DNA from: Camarhynchus parvulus | Lineage: Eukaryota > Chordata > Aves > Passeriformes > Thraupidae | Reading direction: 5' to 3' | Assembly (NCBI RefSeq): GCF_901933205.1 | Contig: NC_044585.1 | Coordinates: forward strand, 4,402,001 to 4,466,000 | Length of the DNA stretch: 64,000 nucleotides | In this document: positions 22,261-34,087 of the stretch, piece by piece | Numbering within the stretch: the first letter of the stretch is position 1 | How the letters are laid out: each line of letters opens with the position of its first letter | The notes under the pieces: generated by a model | The model's database searches: none | Seen by the model: only the letters and a program-made list of their open reading frames with translations | What the model was told of the DNA's origin: nothing | Translations under genes and position numbers: made by a program

Positions 22261-22734
22261 CAGCAGCAGCCAACCCCCACTCCCCGGAGGAAATCACCGG
22301 CTCCGTTTCACTCCCTGCCCCGGTCCCGCGGGCTCTGCTGCCAGCCCGGTGTCCCGGCGTTTAGGGTGGGAGGGACAAGGAGGGCTGGCTTTGTGCTGCC
22401 CGTGCTGGGATGGAGGTGATGCTCCCATCACCCCCTGCATTCCAGGGAGAGGAGCTGCACGGGGATCCTTGCTGGGCTCCCAAAAAAGGAAGGGAAAAAG
22501 GGTGGACAGAGCTCAGAGGGAGATTTTGGTGGGTCTGGATGAGCCCCACTCTGCTGCAGCTCTCACAGGGATGTCCCAGCCCATCCAGAGCAGGGTGTGC
22601 TGCAGGATGCAGCCCTGAGGGGACCCTGCAGGGCTTCCCCTCTGCCCCACGGCAGTCAGGGAATGACCCCAGGGCTGCTCCTCTGCTCCCTGGTTTTCCC
22701 TTCCCCCCTTCTAGGGAAGGGTGTCCCTGCCCAT

Positions 22735-22772
22735 GGAACCACCGGCTCTTGAGGGTCCCTTCCAACCCAAAC
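22735..22772 (+). mobile_element. CR1 3' tail scrap (sense)
   Basis: The plus strand reads GAGGGTCCCTTCCAACCC followed by AAACA, the last bases of CR1 before its octamer tail. Too short to place in a subfamily. Confidence 0.5.
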
Positions 22773-23321
22773 ATGAACTCCAGCTTCTCCTCATTCCCAC
22801 ATCTACAGCCACCTCCCACTCCCTGCAGCCAGCTGAGCTGCTCTGTTCCCCTCCATGACCCCAAGGACACCCCCAGAGGTCCTTGTTCCCGGGTCCCAAG
22901 GGCCAGCCTGGAGCAGTGACACCACAGATGAGCCTTCAGCGAGGTTGTGCCCAGCCCTGAGATGTCCAAACCCAGCAGGGCCTGTCTGGCACAGCCGTGG
23001 TGCCCACACTGCTGGGAATAACATCCTGGGGAAAACAGTCCTGGCAAGGGTTTGGCCAGGAGCCAGTGACCCCAAGGAAAAACCGAGGTGTTTTGATGAT
23101 TATTCTGGCACAGCTTAGGGGAGCTGGGTGCATAAACTGTGCCTGGTGGTGTGGTTCAGGTGGTTTCCCACAGGAGCTGTCCCTGCTCGTCTCCCACACC
23201 ATCCCAACAGCCCCAGTTCTCCTGTTTTTAACCCTGTGTCCTGCTGGAAGGTGACAGGACAGTGGTGGTGTCATCCCCACAGTCCCCAGGCCCTGTCAGG
23301 AGCCCACATGTGCTGTCCCAC

Positions 23322-23352
23322 ATCCATCCATCCATCCCTCCATCCATCCATC
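23322..23352. repeat. (CCAT)n microsatellite
   Basis: CCATCCATCCATCCCTCCAT and onward, about seven tetramers. Confidence 0.9.
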
Positions 23353-23414
23353 TGCCTGATAAACCCCTAATGAACCTCCCAACTCTGCCTCTTCCCAAAG
23401 AATAAACCAGCCCT

Positions 23415-23565
23415 GGCCCAGGCGGTTAATATTTAACTGAATAAGGGCCATAAATATGGAAAATGGGACTTTTAATTAAATAAGCAGCTTTTAAAAGGGC
23501 CCTTGGGCCGAAGAGGCTTTTGTTTAAATATGATTGATTTGACACGTCCTTTCCCTCCCGCTTCC
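23415..23565. promoter_or_regulatory. Candidate conserved non-coding element
   Basis: GGCGGTTAATATTTAACTG, GGGCCATAAATATGG, CTTTTAATTAAATAAGCAGC and TTTAAATATGATTGATTTGA in 150 bp. Confidence 0.45.
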
Positions 23566-25915
23566 TGCCGCTCTCTGCCTCTCCTGCCTGGTGCAGGGAT
23601 GGGGAGCAGATGCAGCACGGTCCTGCTGCAGGGCCCTGTGCCTGCCTGTGCCCCAAAACCTGCCCACAGCCTCGGGCACCCAGCCCTGGGAGCGTGGGGG
23701 CACCTGGATGGGCACCCAAGCATGGGCAGCTCATCTGGTTTGTAGCTCTAAGTGGAGCAGGAGGTTTGCCCTGGCTGCTGAGCACCCCAGCCCACCCCAG
23801 GGGTATTGGGGTGCCCCTTGCACCCCCCAGGGCAGCACTGACCCCTCCACCACATAATCCTGTGATTGTCCCCATAGGGAGGATGTGGTGGCTCCTTACA
23901 GAGGTGACAGAAGGGAAACTGAGGCAGGCAGCAGCTGGGCAGCACAGCCAGGGGAAGGGACTTTTCCTGGGGCTTTGGGGCTGGGTTCACCCCCCAGAAT
24001 TTCCTCTCACACACACACACACAGACTCTGGGAGCAAACAGGGAGTAAAACCAGGTCCTAATGACTCTGCTGCCCCTGACATTTGGGCACTGCCTGCTGG
24101 AGCAAGCGGCACTAATTACTTCTGCCTCAGCCAGGCACGATGAGAGCAGGGGGTTCAGGGAGTGCCAGGATCTTCCCAGCCTTGGGGAGACCCTGGGGGG
24201 TGTTGGGGTGTGGGGGGCCCTGTCCAGGCCAGCAGTGTCACCCCCTGAGCTGATGGACCCACCGTGCTCCCAGGAGCAGCACCAGGCCTGGCTCTGCAAG
24301 GAACAGGAGTGGGGGGAGCTCATGGGGGGCTGAGGGGCAGGAACCCTTGGGAAAAGGTGGGAAAAGCACCAGAGCTGCTCCCACATGGGCAGAGGAGGAT
24401 GCAGTGCCCATGCCTGGCTCCTGTGGGGCACAGAGAAGCTGTGAAAGGATGTCCCCAGATGTGAATGGCCCAGACTGAGGGACAGGGACAGAGCAGGAGA
24501 AGGGGCAGCCCAGGGAGGGTGGTTCTCAGCTGGTTCCTCCTGTGTTTTCCACCTGTGGTTGTCCCAGTCCATCCCCCACGGATGGCACAGCCCCCAGGCT
24601 GCCATGGCAGGTTTCAGCTGAGGACACACAGTTAATTATCTCCACAAACATCTTGGGGCAAGCAAAGTGTTCCCTGGGCCCAGACCTGTTGCTTCCATGG
24701 GATTTCATGAGCAAGGATGTAAAAATGGGTGGGGGGGAGAAAAGGGAAAATGTGGAAAGGAGCAGGTAAGGATTCACAAAACTTCTGGGTATCTTGGGTG
24801 TGGAAATGCCCAGAGCCAGACTGTGCTGCTGAGGGTGCCTGTCCCACAGGAATGTCAGTGGGATCCCCTCAGGCTGGGTGATCCAGGGCTGGAAGCTTCT
24901 CCCTGGGGAATGTGCCCAAACCATGCCCAGTGCTGGGTGCCCAGAGGTCTGGGAGCAGGCAGGTGTCCCTCAGTGGTGGTGGCACTGCTGGATATTTCCA
25001 GGCGCCCTGGGGTGACTCCAGGTCCGAATCCTTCAAACCCATCACTAAAGTTTTTGTGTTTCCCTTTAAAGGAGCTGAGGCACAGCCTGGATGAGTTGGT
25101 GATGAGCTGCCCCCTCCCAGGGCTCCTCTCCTCCAAACCCCCCTCTGGCACCCCCAGGTCTGGGTGCCCATTCCAAGGCACTGCAGTGTCCTCATTTTTC
25201 TCCCTCTGCAATCTGGGCACGTCTGAGAGCAGCCAAACATCCCTGAATCCTGGAGTTCCCTTCATCCCAGCCCTTCCCTCTGGTGCCAGTGCTGCTGGGA
25301 GGACAAGGGATGGTTTTTGGAAGGGGCAGCTCAGGAGGTGGAGCCAGGGGACAAACCTGGGCAGGGGTTTCTCAGCGCTGCTCATCTCCTGCTGGTGCTA
25401 CCTGAGGGTTTAAAGGTTTTCAATGCCTGAACAGATGATTTAAAAAGCAAATTGTAATCCTATCCCAGCTGGAGATGGGAGAAACCCTTGGCCCATGGGT
25501 TGGGGTGTCCTGGATGGACCACCATGAGTGGATCAGACGTGGTCCCCAGTGTGACACTGCAGCCTGGCCCTGAGCATCAGAATCCCCTTGACCTCACGGA
25601 ATGCTGTGGCTGCAGCATTTTTGGATGCTGAGGGCTCCTAAAACCTCCCCCATCCCAAACTCTGAGCCAGCCCATCAGATGTGCTCAGCCCTGATGGAAT
25701 CAGTGACATTTTCATGGATTCAGGCTCAAATTAACCTCGGTGAGAAAACCAATCTGGCCAGAGGCACCACCCAGGGGGGTTGGATGCCACCAGCAGATCC
25801 CAACTCCGGGCTGCTCCTGGGGGCTGGAGGCAAAAGGCAGAGCTCCTCCTGGCACTGCAGAGATAGAGATTTATTATTTTTTTTATTAAAGAAAAAAAAA
25901 AGGGGGGGAGGGGGT
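23565..25915. other. Intergenic, mostly nothing recognised
   Basis: GC-rich unique sequence with a CA run at 24007-24023 and a poly(A) then poly(G) run at about 25891-25915. A 293-codon minus-strand open frame at 23748-24629 has no recognisable domain. Confidence 0.5.
24007..24023. repeat. (CA)8 microsatellite
   Basis: Perfect CA run of about eight units. Confidence 0.9.
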
Positions 25916-26110
25916 AAAAAAAGGCCCCATGTTTGCAGCCAACACGTGTAATCTGTTGCAGCCCTTGTCAGACAAAACAGTTTTGCCGTAAGACAGCGAT
26001 TCCCAGAGGGGAAAGGGGCGAAGTGAAAATACTTTATCAGCTGCCTACATATGTAAAGCAGTACCCTGGTTGAAAAGCAAAGCCTCTTTCCCTTTGAAAG
26101 CTGGGAAGGG
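25915..26110. promoter_or_regulatory. Candidate conserved non-coding element
   Basis: Single-copy sequence between a poly(A)/poly(G) run (25870-25915) and the ~150-bp array: CACGTGTAATCTG, CTTTATCAGCTGCC and ACATATGTAAAGCAG. Confidence 0.35.
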
Positions 26111-26194
26111 AGAGACGGGAGGCGACTGCCTGGGAGCGGGGACAGAAATGACACAGGCACAAAGCCCAGCACAGCAGCGCCCAGGCCTCCCTCC

Positions 26195-26785
26195 TGAACT
26201 GCTCTTATCTCCCTTTCATCGGCCCCAAAAACTACCTGGCTGAGGGGAAGAAACAAAGCTAAACAAAACCCAGATGTGGCTCAGCTTGGGAAACTAAAAA
26301 TATGGCTTTTAATGTACAGGAATTATTGCTCTTATCTCCCTATCAGCCCCAAAACTGCTCTTATCTCTCTATCGGCCCCAAAACCTACCTGGCTGTGGGG
26401 AAGAAACAAAGCCAACCAAAATCCAGACGTGGCTCAGCTTGGGAAATTAAAAATATGGTTTTTAATGTACAGAATGTGGTTTTTAATGTACAAGAATTAT
26501 TGCTCTTATCTCCCTATCAGCACCAAAAAACGACCTGGCTGTGGGGAAGAAACAAAATCAACCAAAACTCAGATGTGGCTCAGTTTGGGAAATTAAAAAT
26601 ATGGTTTTTAATGTACAGAATGTGTTTTTTAATGTACGGGAATTATTGCTCTCTATCGGCCCCAAAACCTACCTGGCTGTGGGGAAGAAACAAAGCCAAC
26701 CAAAATCCAGACGTGGCTCAGCTTGGGAAATTAAAAATATGGTTTTTAATGTACAGAATGTGGTTTTTAATGTACAGGAATTACT
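26195..26785. repeat. ~138-153-bp tandem repeat, four copies
   Basis: The anchor GA(T/C)GTGGCTCAG begins at 26273, 26426, 26572 and 26710. Each unit contains GCTCTTATCTCCCTATC, ACCTGGCTGTGGGGAAGAAA, GGGAAATTAAAAATATGGTT and TTTTTAATGTACAG(A/G)A. Copies two to four have an inner duplication of TGGTTTTTAATGTACA. Length varies by small indels. Confidence 0.95.
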
Positions 26786-27359
26786 GAATTCAGACATTAA
26801 GAGCAGGTTCTGTCAGAGTCCCCAGGTCAGCAGGGAAGGGTCCATTGCTCCAAGTTCCTCTTCCCTCAGGTTGGGCTGAGATGAAGGGAATCAATCCCTG
26901 CCTGGATTTAAGAAGTGATGCTCAGGAGCTGCCAGCAGACAAGCGTTTTCCTTCCTCTCTGAATTTCAAAGGCTGGGAATCCCAGGACCTGGACACATGG
27001 CATAAATCAGCCCTTGGGTTCACAGGATGGGTGAACTCCACTGGCAACAAGTGGGCTGGCTCCTCATGGAGGCTTCTCCTGCTCCATCCATCAGCCAGAC
27101 CTGAGAAGGTGGGGAAAAAAAACAAATTTCATGTAGCAGCTCCCTCAGCAGGACAGAGAGGTGACAGGGGGAACACTGAGCTGGGCTGGAGAGCCCAGGA
27201 GGGGCTGAGATCCCAGGGCACTTCCATGGATGGGGATGCACAGAGGCTGGAGGGAGATAAGGAATGGCACTGAGGGTAAAGGAAGGAGGGAAGCAGGAGA
27301 AGGGCAGGCAGGGAGGCAGAGGGGGGAGAGGGAAGGAGCCCACGCTGCCCATCTGGGCC

Positions 27360-27550
27360 ATGCATCACATTGAAATTGTCCCGCATTAAAAATTCACCAG
27401 CCAGTGAATTTTCAAGGGATTTGTAGTAATTAGATGACAAAATGCTGGCAAATCTCAGGCTTGCCAAAGATGTTACTCAGGGGTCAAAGACTCGACACTT
27501 TTGGCTGGGTAATTTGTAAGTGTCAATCACACTCAGGCATCAGAGGGAAG
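27360..27550. promoter_or_regulatory. Candidate conserved non-coding element
   Basis: TTGAAATTGTCCCGCATTAA, TGTAGTAATTAGATGAC, CAGGGGTCAAAGACTCG and TAATTTGTAAGTGTCAATCA are single-copy and AT-rich. Confidence 0.4.
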
Positions 27551-29850
27551 GGAGAGCTCCAAGGGCTGAATCCTAACGAAGCCCAAGGCTCCTGCCTGCT
27601 GAGCCCCCTCCTGCTGCCACCCAGGCCTGAGACCCCCAGCTGAAACCACACTGGGCTGCTTTGGCTTCTCATTTGTTAAATTAAACAAGAAACTTCCCAG
27701 GTTTTGCTTTTCAGCAGGGAGAGCTGGGGCTCTGCTCTGCTGGGGGGATGTGCCTGTCCGGTTTATCTTGCTGGGGGGCAGAATGGGCTGTGACTCCCCC
27801 TCTGCAGCCCTGCACCAGCTCTTGTGCCACCTGGGTGGAATTGCTCCTGGGCAGCCCACCCTGCTGCTTCCTGGGGCTGACACACTGGGCTGAGCTGGGC
27901 TGAAAATGGAATTGAAGCATCTCCTGCCTTGTTCCCAGGGTGTCACAGAGACTTTGGGGCCACCGAAGCAGCCCCATGGGCTGTGTGTGCCTGTGCTGGC
28001 TCTGCTGGAAAATCCAGGCTCATTCAGATCCACAGGACACTCCCAGCCCTGGGCTGCAGTGGAGGGGCCCATCTCAGGCTGAGCCCATGGCAGCAGCTCA
28101 TCCCACACACCCACCCAGAGCCTGGGGAGAAATTGAAAAGTTTTCTACATCATCAGCTTAAAACCAAAGCACAAAATGCAAAAATTAGTGCTTTGCCCAG
28201 AACAGCAGGAGAAATCCCTGTCCCAGGCAGGTGTGAAGCTCCAGTGTGGGCTCAGCCTTGCTGGGGCTGAGGTTAAGCCTGGGCTTTGCTGCTGGGTTTG
28301 GGGGCAGAGGATGGCTCTGAGGGGCGGCTGCCTAACCTCAGATCTCTCCTATTTTTGCCTTTTGTGGCCTGGTTTCTGGGCTGATGAAGTAGAAAAGCCC
28401 TGGATTTCTCAGCCCCACCAGCACCAGGGGGATGGCTGCTCTCAGGGGCTACTCTTACCTCCAAAAAAGATTTGGGGTCAGCACATGAGGGAGAGGCAGG
28501 AGCCTGCTTTACTCTTCATCCCTCGTGGCTTATACAGGTGTCCTTGTTACCCCTGCCAAACCCCACCTCCAGTTCTGGGTGTGAGGGATGATTGAGGCTC
28601 TAGGGGAGGGATGGGGAGGTCCTGGCCATCAGCTCTGAGGTGCTAAGGCATCACACAGCACCCATCACACCCCAAGGAGAAGCACAGCACACCCCAAGGA
28701 GAAGCACAGCACACCCCAAACCCCCTTGCAGAGGAAAGGAAGTCCCAGAGCAAAGGAAGCTGAAGGAGGTTTCTTGGCTCCATCCCTCCCAGTGTGCTGG
28801 ATTTGGGGAGTGCTCTTAATCCAGTGGTGTGGGGAGGGGAGAGAAGGGAAAGGGAGGGAAAGGGCAGGAGGGAAATCCCCTCTGACAGAGCTGCTGTGGG
28901 TTAGGTGGATGCAGAGCCATTCTTGCTGCAGGCCAGCAGCACTGGGAGAGCTGGAAAAGGAGGCAAGCAGCAGTGTGATGTGCCCCAGACAGGGGAGCTG
29001 GGGGGACTGGGAATGTGGCTGGAGGTTCCTCCTCAATTTCCAAAGTCACTCAGCAGCTGTAAAACACCTTGCAGGGCAGCCTTCCTCCAGCTCCTCATCA
29101 GCTGCACTTCCAGCTCCCACTCCACGTATTTAAATAACCCAAATCATGGGCTGAGGGGTTTTTCCATGGTTTTATCTTCACGTGAGCTAACAGTGCCTTC
29201 AGATGCTGCTGGAAGGGTATTTGTTGGGAAGCAGCAGGGAAGGGCTCTGCCTGTCCCTGCTCTGTCCAGTGCTGGGCACTTGGAGCCATTCCCTGCTCAC
29301 AGGAGTGTCCCTGGGATGTTTCCTGCCTGTCAGAGCCTGCTGCTGGCAGATGGAGACCCCCAGCCCCACCCCACTGCAGCTGAACACAGCTCCCACCACT
29401 GCCCCACTTGGTATTGCAGGAGAAAATGAACCAGAAAACGGCAAATTTTAGTTGAGGGAACATGAAGAAAACCTTTTTCCTCCAGATCACCTCTCCTGAC
29501 ACACACCACAGCCCTTACTGCCCTCCCACTCTGTCCCAGCAGCTTTGCTGTACCCTGAGTTGGGGATGATGTCACATGTGGGGACATGGTGACGCTGGCT
29601 CTGTACCCCCCTGGTCCACACTCTCCCCCAGCAGCCCACCGTGGTCCTGGGGCTGGAACAGAGAGACAAACCTAATGCCATGGCACTAATTACAGCCTGT
29701 GGAACGCAGGGACTGTGCTCCTGCAGCTCCCAGGGAGGTGAGACCCTCCCTTCTCCAGGATCCTGCCCACCTCCCTGCTCCTGTGCTGCCATCACTTCCT
29801 GCACACCCCCAGCTCTGCTCTGCTCGGCTCTGCCTCCCTCCCCAGCTCCA
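27550..29850. other. Intergenic, mostly nothing recognised
   Basis: Unique GC-rich sequence except for the 22-bp duplication at 28665-28720. Confidence 0.5.
28665..28720. repeat. 22-bp tandem duplication
   Basis: ACACCCCAAGGAGAAGCACA appears twice and begins a third time. Confidence 0.9.
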
Positions 29851-29995
29851 GTTTGGGGTGAAAGCCTCCCTGATTAGCCAATTTGGATCCCTATTTACTG
29901 TGAGTTACTGAGCCTGATTATTATTCATGGCTGGCGAAGGCTGAGCTCTCCAGCCCGGCCATGCGGTTTCTCTTCCTCTCCAATGCACACATTTA
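29850..29995. promoter_or_regulatory. Candidate conserved non-coding element
   Basis: CTGATTAGCCAATTTGG, ATTTACTGTGAGTTAC and GCCTGATTATTATTCATGGC, followed by CCGGCCATGCGG. Confidence 0.4.
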
Positions 29996-30139
29996 GGGAA
30001 AACAGGAGGCAGAGTGCCTCAGTCAGGGAAGCTGCCTCCTCCTCCTCCTCCTGCTGTATTTCCTGCTGAGGAGGGTGCTGGTGGAAGCTGGAATGTGGTG
30101 CCAAACACCGGTGGTGCTGTGACCCAGGGTAAAGTCCAG

Positions 30140-30195
30140 ATGTGTTGGAATATTGGTCCCTTCCAACTCAGCTTCTCCTGGGATTCTGGGATTAA
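30140..30195 (+). mobile_element. CR1 3' tail scrap (sense)
   Basis: The plus strand reads GGTCCCTTCCAACTCAGC then GGGATTCTGGGATT, which is the CR1 3' end with its repeated octamer. The adjoining 30225-30290 (TTCCTGAAGTCCAACCTGAA) resembles antisense CR1 sequence but is weaker. Confidence 0.6.
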
Positions 30196-30794
30196 GGAGA
30201 AGCTCCCCAAATCTCCCAGCCAGCATCTAGGTCAACTCTCTCAATCTGCATTTGCAAATTCTTCCTGAAGTCCAACCTGAACCTCCCTCTGGAGATTCCA
30301 GAGCTCCAGGAGGCAGCAGCAGGCAGGACACATCTTCCTGCAGAGGGTGAGGGAACGGCATTCACTGTGCCTGCTTGGCCTGGAAGTGCTTCCCAGACCT
30401 CATTCCATGGGACACACCTGGGAGGAAGACCAGGGAAGATGGGCCTGAAGGGATGAGAAGAGCTGGAATTCCTGAGTTACTGCAGGAGCAGTGCAGAGGT
30501 GATGACAAGAAACCACCACGAGCTCACAGATGCTGCCTGCCTGTCCCTGCCAGCTCTCCTGTGGCACAGAGAGGAAAACACAGATGGTGGTCAGGAGTTT
30601 TCCAAAGGGAATGGGTGACTTTGGGCACTCCCAGGGCACCGTGGCACAGCAGAGGGGCTGGCAGTGCCCAGCACAGCCAGGCTCCCTGGAGATCCTCTGT
30701 GCCTTGCCTTGCTTCGCTGGCTGTCCCCACAAAGGAGATAAAAGCCCACACAGGCCTCTGGCAACAGGCAGCAATGAGGGAGAGCTGCTTCTAC

Positions 30795-30870
30795 ATTAAA
30801 ACCCCTTAACCCTCTCATTCAGTAAAAAAGCTGCATTTGAATAATATCCTAATCCAATTGCAGAGCTGGC
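30795..30870. promoter_or_regulatory. Short AT-rich candidate element
   Basis: ACATTAAAACCCCTTAACCC, TTTGAATAATATCC and TAATCCAATTGCAG. Confidence 0.25.
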
Positions 30871-31640
30871 CCTGGGGAGGGGGATCTGCAGCGTGCCCGG
30901 GGAGCAGCTGCAGCCAGCACAGCTCCCGCTCCTGTCCAGCTCACCAGGGTCTCACCCTGGATGAAGCTGTCACAACCTGACAGACATCCACTGGCCAAGG
31001 CAGAGGGCTTCAGCCCCCCAGGGACCCTGCAGTGCATCCCAGCAGCCAGAACTGAGTGTAAAGCACTCGTCTGGGCTCTCTGAGGGGAGAGCAGAGGCTG
31101 AGCACAGCCCAGAGAGCCCACCTGGGGTGGCTGTAGCCCAATTCCCATCTGCACAGCCAGGGCTGATGGATGAGCTGGAGCTTGGAGCTGCTCATCCTCT
31201 CTGCCACAGCACAGCCTGGCTACAGCACCCACACCCCAGAAATGAGCACCACACCCCCCTGTGCCCACCTGTGCCCAGGGAGCTCAGGGCAGCTGAGGGG
31301 TGACAGGCACACATGGTGACACCGACCCTGGGCTGTCAAGAGCCAGCAGAATGAGGGGGAGAGGGCTACAGCTCATCCCAGCCCAGTCACAGCCATCAGT
31401 GTGCAATCATTTGGTACAGACAAAACCCTCCTGAATAACAGAACAGGAACTGTTCCCCCTCCCAAAGCAAACAAGAGCATTGCAGCAGCACTGCTGAGGT
31501 GAAGGACCAGGGGGAGGCTGTTCCCTGCTTTAGCTCCATGGACAGGTAACAGAGTTTGCATTATTTTATCATTAGGATTGCTTCAGATCAGGGGGAAAAA
31601 AAGAAAACAGTCAGTGGGGAGTGCTGAATTTCTGCAGACC
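30870..31640. other. Intergenic, nothing recognised
   Basis: Unique sequence between an AT-rich patch and the possible RBM19 poly(A) site. Confidence 0.45.
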
Positions 31641-31655
31641 TACTTAAGTGATCAT

Positions 31656-31661
31656 TTTAAT
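31656..31661 (-). promoter_or_regulatory. Candidate poly(A) signal ATTAAA for RBM19
   Basis: This is the common variant hexamer ATTAAA on the minus strand, about 2.3 kb downstream of the RBM19 stop. The sequence that follows on the transcript includes a run of Ts (complement of 31591-31608). It was chosen only because no AATAAA was found nearer. Confidence 0.2.
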
Positions 31662-32029
31662 TCAGGTGTAGGCTGGTTTTTAGAAAATTCCTGCTGTAAT
31701 TTTAGGGGTGCAAGGTGTGGGATTCTCAATACGTAACAAAGAAGTGGAGCAGGAATTAACTCCAACTGTTCTCCAGAGCTGTGATCAGCACTTCCATAAT
31801 TAATGTCCAGGCACATATATATCTGTGTACACATACACAGCCCCCCCCTGCTCACATCAAACAGATTTCCTTGATACCAAATTGCCTGAAAAATTAACCA
31901 ATGTCAAACTGCTCCACAAGATAAGTATCATTAAGGGAAAAAGAAAATCTTCATTATGTTTGAAGGTACAGGGGAAAAAAAAAAACCCTCATGAATGTTT
32001 TCCAGCCTGTTCCCAGCCTGGGAAATAAC

Positions 32030-32240
32030 ATGTTTTAAAACATATCAAAGGGTTAAATTAATTTTCATTAAAATTTAAATTTGAGAAGGCTCCCTCTCTT
32101 CTTTCCTCCCTCCTCCCCCTTTGAACGTTTGACTGGCAACCATTTCATATTTCAATCTCGGCAGAACAAATTGAATTAGATGTTGAAACCAAACTCTGCT
32201 CTGTTCTCTAAAGCCTACATGCTCTGCTTGTGCTAATCCT
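32030..32240. promoter_or_regulatory. Candidate conserved non-coding element
   Basis: GGGTTAAATTAATTTTCATT, AAAATTTAAATTTGAG, ACCATTTCATATTTC and CAAATTGAATTAGATG; single-copy, just beyond the RBM19 3' end. Confidence 0.35.
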
Positions 32241-33093
32241 TTTCGTCGCTGCTGCAGACCTCAGAGACACTCAGCAAGAAACCTGCCCTGCCACAAAAGA
32301 CAATGAAGGGAAAGAGGGAAAAAAAAAAAGAAAGGAAAAACAGGAAAAAAAAACCCCACAGGAAAATCCAAGCCCAAGCTGCAATGCTGCAGAGCTTTGC
32401 TGAAATCATGTGCTGGGTGATGCATGTGCCTGGAGGGGAGCCTGCCCAGCTTCTGTGTCCTCTGTGCTGGACTTGGGCTGGTCCTGCCCAGGCAGGATGG
32501 TCAAAAATCCCTGCTGGACTGAAATTTAACTTAGCTAAGGCTGAGATTTCCCTGCAGTGACCCCCTGGTGCAGAGCTGTGCCAGTGCTGGGGCAGGTGGT
32601 GCAGGCAGTGAGGAACAGGGACAGGAATGCCACTCATCAATGCCAAGCAAAAAAAGGGGAATCAAGCTTGTCACCACTTCAGGCGACACTGCCACCCCCT
32701 CTGACAGCACTGCTCCCACACCTGTGCCTCAGTTTCCCCACCTGCTGTACAGGATGAGGGTTTCACACCACAGCCCTGAGACATCCCAAAGGGCTATTCC
32801 TGGATTTTGGTCTGTCCCCTGAGCCAGGTCTTGGCAGGAGTGGCTGCTGTGGGGTTTGGGAAGCCTCTCAGTGGCAGCAGCACGGCTCTGGAGCTGCAGC
32901 ACAGTTTGGGGGACCAGCAAGGGCTGTCACAGCTCTGGTCCCTGGGCAGGAGCTCAGCCTGGGACTGCAGCTCAGTGCTGAGCCCTGTTCTGGGAATTCT
33001 GCAGAAAAGCTGGGACAGGACATGTCTGTGAGCACAGGGCTGGGCTCTGAGCAGCACAGCACACACACCTGGAGGCACCCCAAAATCACAGCT

Positions 33094-33163
33094 GGACAGA
33101 TGGCACCCCAAAGCCCTGACAGATGGCACCCCAAAGCCCTGACAGATGGCACCCCAAAGCTCT
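33094..33163. repeat. 23-bp tandem triplication
   Basis: GACAGATGGCACCCCAAAGC plus CCT, three near-identical copies about 0.85 kb downstream of the RBM19 stop. Confidence 0.95.
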
Positions 33164-33995
33164 GGCACTCCTGCAGTGGCCCTGCACGGAGCAGGCAGTG
33201 TGGTTTAACCCAGCTCAGACGCTGTGAACAGGCTCCCATCAGATACTCGGGGTTTCCACTGTGGCCACACACACACACAAAGGACACCACGAGCCCACCT
33301 CTCCTCTCCTGAGCCCACACAGGGTGAGCTTGGGGGTCTCAAAAGGATCAGAGGGGCTGGCAGGACTGCAGGGTTTGACCTTGAGGGGCCATTTCATCTG
33401 GCTCCCTCCTGCCATCCCACATTTTCCAGCCTTGAGATGCTGCCCCAAGACACACCAGGGAGGAGAGATTGGCAGCCAGGACTCACTCGGGGTGTGGTGC
33501 TTTTGGAGGGAGAGAAGTTGTGGAGATTTTGGTGCTTGCAGGGAAAAGGCCTTTGCCAAACTATCTGTGACATGGTGGCAGCTGCAGGTTGGTGTCCAAA
33601 CAGGGATTTTGGTTTTTTGGCAGCCCATGTGTTCTCCCCCAGCCACAGGGAGGGACAATTCACACCCTGACAGCAGAAATTCTGCTGCCTTCCCCTGGGG
33701 GCTGCCAACAGCCAGGGGAGCACACAGGACACACCCAGGGCATGCACTCACTTCAACACTGGGCTCAAACTGAGCCAAATGTGGGCTGTAACCCCTGGGA
33801 CCACAGCCAGGAGCCTGTGGGGTCACAGGGGGGAGAGCAAAGGGTGGCATTCCTGCCTGGAGGCTGCTGAGCCTTTGGAATTCCACCTTCTCCTGCTCCT
33901 GGTGCTACCAACCCTACAGCAAGGACACTGAGACTTTTAGGGCCAGCTGTGCCCACCCTGCCCCAGTACCCACCTCAGCAGACCCCAGGCAGCTG

Positions 33996-34087
33996 TTAGA
34001 TGTCCTCATCCCTGTTATTGTCCTCCTCTTCCAGGTGCTCCATGATTTCATTCAAAAGCTCCGATCGTTTTTTCTTCTTCGGGGAGT
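33996..34087 (-). CDS. RBM19: RBM19 terminal coding exon with stop
   Basis: The last coding segment has acceptor ...GGCCTGGACAG|AC, with the first two bases completing a GAC (Asp) codon. It encodes SPKKKKRSELLNEIMEHLEE then EDNNRDEDI and stops at TAA (33996-33998). The tail has a basic SPKKKKR patch, consistent with a nuclear/nucleolar localisation signal, followed by a short amphipathic helix and an acidic end. Together the four exons supply 141 C-terminal residues with every phase consistent. The open frame upstream of the acceptor is intronic. Confidence 0.92.

Larger units (their letters stand above)
31640..33995 (-). other. RBM19: Putative RBM19 3' untranslated region and flank
   Basis: Sequence downstream of the RBM19 stop should begin the 3'UTR, but its end is not clear. 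On the minus strand I find no AATAAA between the stop and about 8 kb downstream. The first reasonable signal is ATTAAA (plus-strand TTTAAT at 31656-31661), followed on the transcript by a T-rich stretch, which would imply a 3'UTR of about 2.3 kb. The stretch also contains a 23-bp triplication at 33094-33163 and a short CA run near 33270. A weaker, nearer signal or an exon break in the UTR is equally possible. Confidence 0.3.

Noticed and set aside
23748..24629. 293-codon minus-strand open frame
   Set aside because: No domain, no coding-type residue pattern and no matching splice sites; GC-rich sequence readily stays open at this length.
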